NCBI GenBank assembly: GCA_003537645.1
Contig: DPRM01000104.1
Span: 1 to 40,820, forward strand
DNA length: 40,820 nt
From: Prolixibacteraceae bacterium
GTDB lineage: Bacteria > Bacteroidota > Bacteroidia > Bacteroidales > Prolixibacteraceae
Direction of reading: 5' to 3'
Shown: in pieces, positions 7,475 to 15,267 of the stretch
How positions within the stretch are numbered: position 1 is the first letter of the stretch
How the letters are laid out: the number at the start of each line of letters is the position of its first letter
Program-made: the position numbers and the translations under genes
Notes under the pieces: model-generated
Database searches by the model: none
What the model was told of the DNA's origin: nothing
What the model saw: only the letters and a program-made list of their open reading frames with translations

Positions 7475-9217
7475 ATGAAAAATGCTCATACAAAAATAAA
7501 GATACTTACCTCCTTGGTTGTTCTGGCTTTTGTTCAGATATCATGTTCGAACGAATTCCTTAACCTCCCCCCGCAGGCAACAGTAAGCAGCGATCAATTA
7601 AATACACCTGAAAATATTGACGGAATGGTGATTGCAGCTTATGCAGAATTAGGGAACGACCATTATACAGCGCCCAACTCTCTGTGGCCTTATGCCGATA
7701 TTACCAGTGGCGATGCCTATAAAGGTGGTGATGGTACAGGCGATATTCAGGAATTCAATTTCCTTGAACTCTTTAAGATCAATACCCCTAACAATCCGCT
7801 TCTCGATCAGAAATGGTATCGTTTATATGTAGGGATTTCGCGTTGCAACGAAGCACTAAAAAGGCTAGAGGCTGTAACAGAAGCAGAAGTTCCGAAGAAA
7901 AAACAACGCATTGCTGAAGTCCGTTTTTTACGTGGTCACCAGTATTTCCTTCTGAAAACCATGTTTAACCGTATTCCCTGGATTGATGAAACTATCGAGG
8001 GAGATGGTTTTGGAAAAGTTTCAAACGCTGACTTAACCAGCAAACAGTTGTGGGATAACATTGCCGCTGAATTTCAGGACGGTGTTACAAATTTGCCGGA
8101 AACACAAGCAGATGCCGGACGTCCGAACAAATTTACAGCTATGGCCTATCTTGCAAAAGTAAAGCTCTATATGGCATTCGAACAGGACGAAACAAACAAT
8201 GTGAAATCCATCAATGCGGCAACTTTAAACGAGGTTGTATCCTTAACAGACCAGGTAATCAATTCAGGGAAATATTCTCTGTTCAGCGATTTTGCCTATA
8301 ATTTTCTGTGGGAAAAGGATAAAAACAGTACTGAATCTGTTTTTGCCATTCAACGTTCGATCAACGATGGTACACCAAAAGGCCGTCTTGATTGGGGCAA
8401 TGCGCTCAATTATCCAATGAACCCCGAATATGGCTGCTGTGGATTCCATATCGGAAGCCAAAACCTGATGAATTCTTTCAAAACCGATGGTACCAAAGGT
8501 CTGCCGCTTTTTGATACTTTCAACAATACAAACGTTGTGGCGGGCGCTGATTTCAAGAATAATACTTTTGATGTGCGCATTGACCATACTTTGGCAGTTC
8601 CCGGCAAACCATACAAATATGATCCGAACTTTATTTATGAGCAAGGCTGGTCACGTTCAGGAGTAACATACGGGCATTTTGCTTCGATGAAAGAAGTTCA
8701 GCATTACACATGCGCATGCTTCCAGAAAGTACCACCGTTTATGGCAGCATCGAAAAACACCGATATCATCCGTTATGCTGATGTATTGCTATGGAAAGCA
8801 GAAGCATTAATAGAACTTGGCCGTCAGAATGATGCCCTTCCAATTATCAATGAGATCAGAACAAGAGCCATGAACAGTACCAATAAATTGAAGGACAAAA
8901 ACGGAGCGCCTGTTTCCAATTACTTTATGGATACCTATAAGCCTGGTGTTAACTGCACCTGGTCGCAGGATTTTGCCCGAACTGCATTGAGATGGGAAAG
9001 ACGTCTGGAATTTGCAATGGAAGGAATCCGCTTCTTTGATTTGGTGCGCTGGGGAATCGCTGCCGAATATCTGAATAAGTATTTTGCTGAAGAAACACCC
9101 GAAAGACAATACCTGAAAGATGCGCAGTTTACCAAAAACAAACACGAATATTTCCCGATTCCACAGAAACAGATTGACTTTAGCAAGGGTTTGTACAAAC
9201 AAAACTATGGATGGTAA
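7475..9217 (+). CDS. SusD/RagB-family glycan-binding outer-membrane lipoprotein
   Basis: A 580-residue SusD-like protein. The lipoprotein signal peptide ends in VQISC, with the lipidated cysteine near residue 24, followed by SNEFLNLPPQ. The N-terminal SusD-like region and TPR helices (for example RIAEVRFLRGHQYFLLKTMFN) precede the C-terminal SusD domain, with the characteristic ALRWERRLEFAMEGIRFFDLVRWG near residues 505-530. It forms the extracellular lid of the SusC barrel and binds the incoming glycan. It is directly downstream of the susC-like gene, as in nearly all such pairs. Fructan specificity comes from context only: SusD sequence does not reveal the ligand. Confidence 0.93.
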   Translation: MKNAHTKIKILTSLVVLAFVQISCSNEFLNLPPQATVSSDQLNTPENIDGMVIAAYAELGNDHYTAPNSLWPYADITSGDAYKGGDGTGDIQEFNFLELFKINTPNNPLLDQKWYRLYVGISRCNEALKRLEAVTEAEVPKKKQRIAEVRFLRGHQYFLLKTMFNRIPWIDETIEGDGFGKVSNADLTSKQLWDNIAAEFQDGVTNLPETQADAGRPNKFTAMAYLAKVKLYMAFEQDETNNVKSINAATLNEVVSLTDQVINSGKYSLFSDFAYNFLWEKDKNSTESVFAIQRSINDGTPKGRLDWGNALNYPMNPEYGCCGFHIGSQNLMNSFKTDGTKGLPLFDTFNNTNVVAGADFKNNTFDVRIDHTLAVPGKPYKYDPNFIYEQGWSRSGVTYGHFASMKEVQHYTCACFQKVPPFMAASKNTDIIRYADVLLWKAEALIELGRQNDALPIINEIRTRAMNSTNKLKDKNGAPVSNYFMDTYKPGVNCTWSQDFARTALRWERRLEFAMEGIRFFDLVRWGIAAEYLNKYFAEETPERQYLKDAQFTKNKHEYFPIPQKQIDFSKGLYKQNYGW

Positions 9218-9253
9218 TTTTAAAAGTAGCTTTTAACTTTAAATTATAATAAA

Positions 9254-10420
9254 ATGAAGAATTTCATAAAATATACATTCATCCTCACCTTAATCATCGC
9301 ATTATTCCACTCCTGTGATGATAAATATACCTCCACTTTAGAATTGAATAAGGATGTTACCATTGCAGAATTTACTGTTAATGGAGTGAAAGGTGTAATC
9401 AATGAGAAGAACAAAACCATTGTTGTGACCATGCCCGATGGTACTGATGTCTCAAAAATCAGCCCCATAGTAAAAATTGCTGAAGGAGCGGTTATAACAC
9501 CCTCGATTACATCGAACATGAATTTTAGCGAGCCAATTGAATTTACCATTGTAAATGGCGATGTTTTCAGTAAATATACCGTTAATGTTTCCGAAGAGTT
9601 TTTCATTGGGTTTCTTGGAACCGCTGCAAACGCATCATCAATAGTTGATGATGATGAAAAAGCTGCAGCAGCCTGGTTCCTCCAGAATTATTCAAATGGA
9701 AAATACATCGGCTTTGATGATATTAAAAGCGGGAAAGTTGATATATCTAAATTTAGGGTTCTTTGGTGGTACTACGATTCAGGCCGAAATTTACCTGAAA
9801 TCGCAAAAGACGCAACTGTTTTAAATGCCATTACCAATTTCTATAAATCCGGCGGAAATTTGTTGCTGAATTCACATGCATGCGCCTATTTGTGGACACT
9901 TGGACGTATGACCGACACTTACGAGATGGTTATTGGTGACGGTGACGGTGGCGACAATCCTGACACTTGGGGTATTGGCGTAACCATTGGGGCTCATGAT
10001 ATGAGCAGCCACCCAATTTATAAAGGAGTTACTTTAAACCTTGAAGGTGATGGTTATAAATCAGTTCCTGTAATTGGGCCGGGATGGAAAGAGGACCACA
10101 ACTATGTAATTGTTTCGATTCCCGCCAAATTTGGTGGATTACCCAATAACGACGAAGCTGCCTATTCCGCTTTTACAACTAAACACAATGTAAAATGGCT
10201 TGGTGTCTGGGCCGGAATCCGGGACTATTGGATGGGAGGAGTTTTTGAATTTTCACCTACCACCGTCTATAAAGGCAAATTGCTCTATTTAGGCATTGGT
10301 GGTATAGAATTCAGCCAGAATGCCAAAGGAGAAAGAAATCCATCCGGAGCAAATACTTACCAAAGCAATATCAACATGCTTACTAAGAATTCTTTGGACT
10401 ATTTGTCAATTAAAAATTAG
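9254..10420 (+). CDS. DUF4960 surface glycan-binding lipoprotein (SusE-position protein)
   Basis: A 388-residue lipoprotein; its signal peptide ends FHSC and is followed by DDK, an acidic +2/+3 context that favours surface export in Bacteroidota. Residues about 28-118 look like an Ig-like DUF5018-type domain (ISPIVKIAEG...FTIVNG..SKYTVNV). Residues about 120-388 match DUF4960 (FIGFLGTAANAS, SGGNLLLNSHACAYLW, YLGIGGIEFS). It holds the position of the levan-binding surface protein of the B. thetaiotaomicron levan locus, which as I recall has the same DUF4960 architecture. The likely role is binding fructan at the cell surface and delivering it to SusCD. No catalytic motif is recognised. The gene starts 36 bases after susD and ends just before a hairpin. 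Confidence 0.82.
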   Translation: MKNFIKYTFILTLIIALFHSCDDKYTSTLELNKDVTIAEFTVNGVKGVINEKNKTIVVTMPDGTDVSKISPIVKIAEGAVITPSITSNMNFSEPIEFTIVNGDVFSKYTVNVSEEFFIGFLGTAANASSIVDDDEKAAAAWFLQNYSNGKYIGFDDIKSGKVDISKFRVLWWYYDSGRNLPEIAKDATVLNAITNFYKSGGNLLLNSHACAYLWTLGRMTDTYEMVIGDGDGGDNPDTWGIGVTIGAHDMSSHPIYKGVTLNLEGDGYKSVPVIGPGWKEDHNYVIVSIPAKFGGLPNNDEAAYSAFTTKHNVKWLGVWAGIRDYWMGGVFEFSPTTVYKGKLLYLGIGGIEFSQNAKGERNPSGANTYQSNINMLTKNSLDYLSIKN

Positions 10421-10432
10421 GGATCATTTTGA

Positions 10433-10458
10433 GCAGGGATCATTTGATCCCTGCTTTT
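10433..10458 (+). terminator. Hairpin with T-run between binding-protein and GH32 genes (terminator or attenuator)
   Basis: GCAGGGATCA (10433-10442) and TGATCCCTGC (10445-10454) are perfect 10-base arms around a TT loop, followed by TTTTATC. It looks like an intrinsic terminator, yet the next gene of the same locus begins 34 bases later with no clear promoter. Partial termination that sets the ratio of uptake proteins to enzymes, or protection of the upstream mRNA end, are both plausible. Confidence 0.65.
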
Positions 10459-10492
10459 ATCTTTCAACTTAATATATCCTGGAAACACTTGA

Positions 10493-12046
10493 ATGAAAAC
10501 TAAACTCGTAATAATCCTTTTAATGAGCCTGATTGTTTTTGGGTGCAGTAAGAATGAATCTGATGAAACAGACGAACGTCAGGTTATGAAACATCATGAA
10601 CTCAGACCTTTCTATCATTTTACCCCACCAAAGAACTGGATGAACGATCCAAATGGAATGGTTTATTATGATGGCACTTATCACCTTTTCTATCAGTATT
10701 ATCCGAATGGTGTAAACTGGGGTCCAATGCATTGGGCACACGCAACCAGTACTGATTTGTTTCATTGGAAAGATAAAGGCACCAAACTCTATCCTGATGA
10801 ATTGGGTTACATTTTCTCAGGAAGTGCTGTTGTTGATAAAAACAATACTGCGGGTTTTAAAAGCAATGCCGATGCTCCTTTGGTGGCCATTTTCACACAC
10901 CATCAAAATTTTGGTGGCCTGCAACAACAAAGTCTGGCTTTCAGCACCGACAAGGGAACCACATGGGTAAAATATTCGGGAAACCCGGTGTTGAAAAACC
11001 CCGGAATTACAGACTTCAGGGATCCAAAAGTGATTTGGTACGAACCCATGAATAAATGGATTATGGTGCTTGCAGCCGGTAACAAGATTAAAATTTACTC
11101 ATCGCAGAATTTAAAAGACTGGAATTTCGAAAGTGATTTCGGAGAGAACCTGGGGTATCATGGTGGAGTATGGGAATGTCCGGATTTATTTGAATTAACT
11201 GACAGCAAAGGTGTGCGCAAATGGGCACTCCTGGTTAGTATTGGCGGTGGAGAATCGAGCGAACCCAATGGCGGAAGTTCAACTCAATATTTCATCGGCA
11301 GTTTCAATGGAAAAACATTTACCGAGGAAAACCAGGAGGTTCTTTGGGCCGACTATGGGGTTGACAACTATGCCGGAGTAAGTTGGAGCGATATTCCTGA
11401 AAAAGATGGACGACGAATTTTTATGGGATGGATGAGCAATTGGGTTTATGCCGGCTCGACACCATCCATAGGATGGCGAGGCGCGATGACTGTTGCAAGA
11501 GAGGTTAAACTGGCGGAAACTAACGGTAAATACACACTTCATTTTCCACTGTTAAATGAAATAAATGCCTTGAAAGACGCTCAACAGACGTCAACGGGCA
11601 GCACGCCGATGAACGGACTTGATCTGAACAACAATGAAATTGTTGGCACCGGAAGCTATCTGGTTGAAATGGAAATTGATGCCACACTCACCGATGATTT
11701 CGAAATTTCGATGGGAAATGAACTTGAAAAAATGATCATCAGTTACAGCAAAGTAAATGCTGAATTTGTTGTTGACAGGAGTAATTCCGGAGTTACTGAC
11801 TTCAGCCCAATGTTTAAACGACCGATTAAATGCAAGTTCATTCCACAAAGTTCAAAAATTTTCCTCCAACTTTTGGTTGATAAATCTTCACTTGAAATCT
11901 TTATTAATAAAGGCGAAAAAGTGATGACCACCCTATTTTTCCCAAAATATGAATACAGATTTCTCGAAGTCAACAGTAAGTCAGGAAAAGATTTTTTAAG
12001 AACTTATACTATTTCGGCTTTAAACAAATCAATTATCAGGCAGTGA
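10493..12046 (+). CDS. GH32 fructan hydrolase, surface-type lipoprotein (levanase/inulinase/fructosidase)
   Basis: A 517-residue glycoside hydrolase family 32 enzyme: five-bladed beta-propeller (about 40-345) plus C-terminal beta-sandwich. All three catalytic motifs are present: WMNDPNG with nucleophile D52, FRDPK with transition-state stabiliser D177, and WECPD with acid/base E228. The pocket motif FSGSAV is also intact. It hydrolyses beta-fructosidic bonds with retention. The lipoprotein signal ends VFGC at residue 18 and is followed by SKNESDETDE; that acidic stretch resembles the Bacteroidota lipoprotein surface-export signal. This enzyme is therefore the best candidate for the extracellular one, perhaps endo-acting. 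Linkage preference (beta-2,6 or beta-2,1) and endo/exo mode cannot be read from sequence. It is the first of three adjacent GH32 genes. Confidence 0.92.
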   Translation: MKTKLVIILLMSLIVFGCSKNESDETDERQVMKHHELRPFYHFTPPKNWMNDPNGMVYYDGTYHLFYQYYPNGVNWGPMHWAHATSTDLFHWKDKGTKLYPDELGYIFSGSAVVDKNNTAGFKSNADAPLVAIFTHHQNFGGLQQQSLAFSTDKGTTWVKYSGNPVLKNPGITDFRDPKVIWYEPMNKWIMVLAAGNKIKIYSSQNLKDWNFESDFGENLGYHGGVWECPDLFELTDSKGVRKWALLVSIGGGESSEPNGGSSTQYFIGSFNGKTFTEENQEVLWADYGVDNYAGVSWSDIPEKDGRRIFMGWMSNWVYAGSTPSIGWRGAMTVAREVKLAETNGKYTLHFPLLNEINALKDAQQTSTGSTPMNGLDLNNNEIVGTGSYLVEMEIDATLTDDFEISMGNELEKMIISYSKVNAEFVVDRSNSGVTDFSPMFKRPIKCKFIPQSSKIFLQLLVDKSSLEIFINKGEKVMTTLFFPKYEYRFLEVNSKSGKDFLRTYTISALNKSIIRQ

Positions 12047-12062
12047 ACTAAAACTTAACTCA

Positions 12063-13622
12063 ATGAAGCAGTTATCAGTCATCATTTTAGTAATACTTTT
12101 AAGTCAGGGTTGTTTACAGAAAAAACCAGCCGGCACTATGGAAAAGTACCAGCCGGCCATCCATTTTTCTCCCGGAAAAGTTTGGACGAGTGATGCCATT
12201 GGTTTAGTTTCCGATGGAAGCGATTACCATTTGTTTTATCAATTTTTGTCCGACAGTTCTGACTCGGGAAAATTGGAATGGGGGCATGCCAGAAGCAAAG
12301 ACCTGATAGATTGGCAGCATGAGGTGAAAATAATTTTACCCGATAGTTTAGCTGAAGTCCTATTATCCACCACGGTTGTTGATGCGCGAAATACTTCAGG
12401 CTTAGGCAAAGATGGCAAAGCGCCATGGGTGGCTTTGGCTTTATTGCACAAAGATGATAACGATTTTGCCGGAGTGATTGATTTTAATAACCTTGCTTTG
12501 GTTTTTAGCCTTGACAACGGCCAAACCTGGTCGAAGCACAATTCCAAATCAGATTCCACTATTTCAGATTTACAGGAATGTAAATATCCAAGATTAATCT
12601 GGCATGAAGAAAGCCGGAAATGGATTATGGTAGGATCCAGGAATGATCGTGTGAGTTTTTACTCATCGACTGATTTAATAAATTGGGCCTTCGAAAGTGA
12701 CTTCGGAGCAGGCAAAGGATCTCATACCGGAACCTGGGAATATGTCGATTTATTTCGTCTAAGAGTAAACGGGGAAGATGAAACCAAATGGATTCTTGGA
12801 GTAAGTGTTGATCAGGGTACACTCAACGGCGGTTCGGGTATTCAATATTTCCCCGGAAATTTTGATGGCCACGAATTTGAATTCATTGGGGAAAAACCAA
12901 AATGGGTTGATTACGGAAAAGACAACTACGCCGGAATCACCTGTCAGGATTTAGCTAACGGACGTACCCTTTTTGTCGGATGGATGAATAACTGGCAATA
13001 TGCCAATTTGATACCAGCAACTGGCTGGAGAGGGATATTGACTTTTCCGCGAGAATTATCACTGGTAAAAAAACACATTGAATACTTGCTGAATGCGCAG
13101 CCAGCCAGAGAACTACAGCCAATTGAACAGGATAAGAACATGCTGGAAGAAACTGAAATTGAAGGTTTAGTTGAATTTCATCACGATTTTGAAACTCCAC
13201 TTGAATTAAACCTGAATTTCAATACCAGCAATATGACGCAATTTGGATTTGCTGAAAAATTTGGGATTGAATTGTCAAATGCCACCGGTGAAAAATTGAT
13301 TATTGGGTACAACAATCTGGAGAAATATTTCTTTATCGACCGCACAAATGCCGGGAATTATATTGAATCACCCGATTTTAAGTGGGTAAACTACGCGCCG
13401 TATATGGAAAATGAATCTTCGATGGATTGGCAGCTGATTATTGATGCTTCATCGGTAGAATTGTTTGCAAAAAACGGCCTGATTGTAATGACTGAACGGA
13501 TCTTCCCTACTGAAGCCTTTAATAGCATTAAACTGTTTTCCGATCATGGTAAAATTAAACTGACCAATGGATATATTTCGCAACTAAAGAATAATAAACC
13601 AAATTTAAATAATATACGATGA
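12063..13622 (+). CDS. Degenerate GH32-family lipoprotein, probable pseudoenzyme or altered fructan-binding protein
   Basis: A 519-residue GH32-fold lipoprotein (signal ends SQGC at residue 17, followed by LQKKP with no acidic surface signal, so probably periplasmic-facing). It aligns along its whole length with both neighbours. The active site is changed: WMNDPNG has become WTSDAIG (D44 kept in register), FSGSAV has become LLSTTV, FRDPK has become CKYPR so that Y175 replaces the stabilising aspartate, and WECPD has become WEYVD (E226 kept). Structural motifs such as YHLFYQ, KDNYAG and VGWMNNWQYAN are conserved. The frame is intact, starts 16 bases after the preceding GH32 gene and overlaps the next by four bases (ATGA). 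Loss of the RDP aspartate normally abolishes hydrolysis, so a binding or regulatory role is inferred; altered specificity is the alternative. Confidence 0.87.
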   Translation: MKQLSVIILVILLSQGCLQKKPAGTMEKYQPAIHFSPGKVWTSDAIGLVSDGSDYHLFYQFLSDSSDSGKLEWGHARSKDLIDWQHEVKIILPDSLAEVLLSTTVVDARNTSGLGKDGKAPWVALALLHKDDNDFAGVIDFNNLALVFSLDNGQTWSKHNSKSDSTISDLQECKYPRLIWHEESRKWIMVGSRNDRVSFYSSTDLINWAFESDFGAGKGSHTGTWEYVDLFRLRVNGEDETKWILGVSVDQGTLNGGSGIQYFPGNFDGHEFEFIGEKPKWVDYGKDNYAGITCQDLANGRTLFVGWMNNWQYANLIPATGWRGILTFPRELSLVKKHIEYLLNAQPARELQPIEQDKNMLEETEIEGLVEFHHDFETPLELNLNFNTSNMTQFGFAEKFGIELSNATGEKLIIGYNNLEKYFFIDRTNAGNYIESPDFKWVNYAPYMENESSMDWQLIIDASSVELFAKNGLIVMTERIFPTEAFNSIKLFSDHGKIKLTNGYISQLKNNKPNLNNIR

Positions 13623-15205
13623 ACAAAAACTTTCATACAATTATGGGAATAGTAGTCAGCATTTTAATCGCTGTTCTGATGGTTGATTGCAATCAACATT
13701 CCAAAAAGAGCAGCGAAGCTGTAAGTCAGTATTACACCGAACAATACCGTCCGCAATTTCATTTTACTCCTGAAGCCAACTGGATGAACGACCCGAATGG
13801 CATGGTTTATTATGAAGGTGAATACCACCTGTTTTACCAGTATTATCCCGACAGTACCGTTTGGGGGCCGATGCACTGGGGACATGCCATCAGCAAAGAT
13901 TTGGTTCATTGGGAGCACATGCCCGTTGCCATTTACCCCGATTCGCTGGGTTGGATTTTCTCGGGAAGTGCGGTTGCCGACCTCAAAAACACATCAGGAT
14001 TGGGCACGGCCGAAAACCCTCCACTGGTAGCTATTTATACCTACCACAATGTGATGCTTGAAAAAAGCGGAAGCAAAACTCCGCAGAGTCAGGCGCTGGC
14101 TTTTAGCACCGACAAAGGTCGCACGTGGACCAAATACACCAATAATCCGGTACTCGAAAGCCCCGGAATTCCCGATTTCCGCGACCCAAAAGTGTTCTGG
14201 CACAATGAAACCGGTAAATGGGTGATGATACTGGCCGTTCAGGACCGGGTGCATCTATATTCATCGCCCAATTTACTCAGCTGGAAATTTGAGAGCGAAT
14301 TTGGAAAAGGAATCGGCGCTCATGGCGGAGTTTGGGAATGTCCGGATTTATTTCCGCTGAAAGTGGAGGAAAGCGATGTTTCCAAATGGGTGATGTTGGT
14401 TAATATCAATCCCGGCGGGCCAAACGGTGGCTCTGCCAACCAGTATTTTACCGGTGAGTTCGACGGAAAAACGTTTACTCCTGACGAAACCAATGAGAAA
14501 TGGGTGGACTGGGGACGCGACAACTACGCTGGTGTAACCTGGTCAAATGTTCCGGAAGCCGATGGGCGCCGACTATTCATTGGATGGATGAGCAACTGGC
14601 AGTACGCCAATGTGGTACCAACCACCGTTTGGCGCAGCGCCACCACTATTCCGCGAGAATTGTCCCTGATCAATCAGGACAACAGTTATTTGCTGGTTTC
14701 AAAACCTGTTAAGGAACTTGACGTACTTCGCGGTGGAACAACATCGGTTTTTCATTCCGCACAAAATATTTCAGGCGAAAAAGAAATAGCGCTGGATAGT
14801 ATTACGCTTTGCCAAAGCGAGCTGATTTTTGACTTTAATTTTGAAAACAGCAACATCGATTCACTTCGTATTGTGCTTGAAAACGAGCTTCAGGAGAAAA
14901 TGGTAATCGGCTATTCTGTAGGTCAGAAACAATTTTTTATTGACCGCAGGGCTGCAGGTTCTTCAGCTTTCTCAAAAGAATTTGCCGGAATTTCAAGGGC
15001 GCCATACACTGCGGGCGGACATCTGCAATTGAGGATTTTCGTGGATGTTGCTTCAACAGAACTGTTTGTGGATGGCGGAAAACTGGTGATGACCGATATC
15101 GTATTTCCGACAGAGAATTTCACCAAACTGAAAGTAATCTCAACTGGCGGTGATTTGTTGCTTGAAAATGCTGAATTTCACAGTTTAAAGCGAATCTGGA
15201 AATAA
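13619..15205 (+). CDS. GH32 fructan hydrolase, probably periplasmic (exo-beta-fructosidase type)
   Basis: A 528-residue GH32 enzyme with a complete active site: WMNDPNG (nucleophile D58), FSGSAV, FRDPK (D189) and WECPD (acid/base E240), then the C-terminal beta-sandwich. The N-terminus has a strongly hydrophobic segment ending LMVDC at residue 24; aspartate before the cysteine is an untypical lipobox, so it may be a lipoprotein or an anchored protein. The residues after the cysteine (NQHSKKSS) lack the acidic surface-export signal, suggesting a periplasmic location where imported oligosaccharides would be cut to fructose. Its ATG overlaps the stop of the degenerate GH32 gene by four bases, implying coupled translation. 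A terminator follows 31 bases after the stop. Exo action is inferred, not read from the sequence. Confidence 0.92.
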   Translation: MNKNFHTIMGIVVSILIAVLMVDCNQHSKKSSEAVSQYYTEQYRPQFHFTPEANWMNDPNGMVYYEGEYHLFYQYYPDSTVWGPMHWGHAISKDLVHWEHMPVAIYPDSLGWIFSGSAVADLKNTSGLGTAENPPLVAIYTYHNVMLEKSGSKTPQSQALAFSTDKGRTWTKYTNNPVLESPGIPDFRDPKVFWHNETGKWVMILAVQDRVHLYSSPNLLSWKFESEFGKGIGAHGGVWECPDLFPLKVEESDVSKWVMLVNINPGGPNGGSANQYFTGEFDGKTFTPDETNEKWVDWGRDNYAGVTWSNVPEADGRRLFIGWMSNWQYANVVPTTVWRSATTIPRELSLINQDNSYLLVSKPVKELDVLRGGTTSVFHSAQNISGEKEIALDSITLCQSELIFDFNFENSNIDSLRIVLENELQEKMVIGYSVGQKQFFIDRRAAGSSAFSKEFAGISRAPYTAGGHLQLRIFVDVASTELFVDGGKLVMTDIVFPTENFTKLKVISTGGDLLLENAEFHSLKRIWK

Positions 15206-15236
15206 TCAATCAACCGAAAATATTTTAGAAACAAGG

Positions 15237-15267
15237 GAGAGCTGTATTTTTTACGGCTCTCTTTTTT
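15237..15267 (+). terminator. Terminator of the fructan operon, overlapping the 3' end of the regulator gene
   Basis: GAGAGCTGTA (15237-15246) pairs with TACGGCTCTC (15252-15261; one G-T pair) around a T5 loop and is followed by six T. The stop codon of the convergent regulator gene (15251-15253) begins at the last loop base and runs into the 3' arm, so this hairpin also includes the regulator's last codons. Confidence 0.8.

Noticed and set aside
12063..13622. Calling the middle GH32 a pseudogene
   Set aside because: There is no frameshift or premature stop; its signal peptide, fold motifs and translational coupling are intact. Changed active site does not make it a broken gene.
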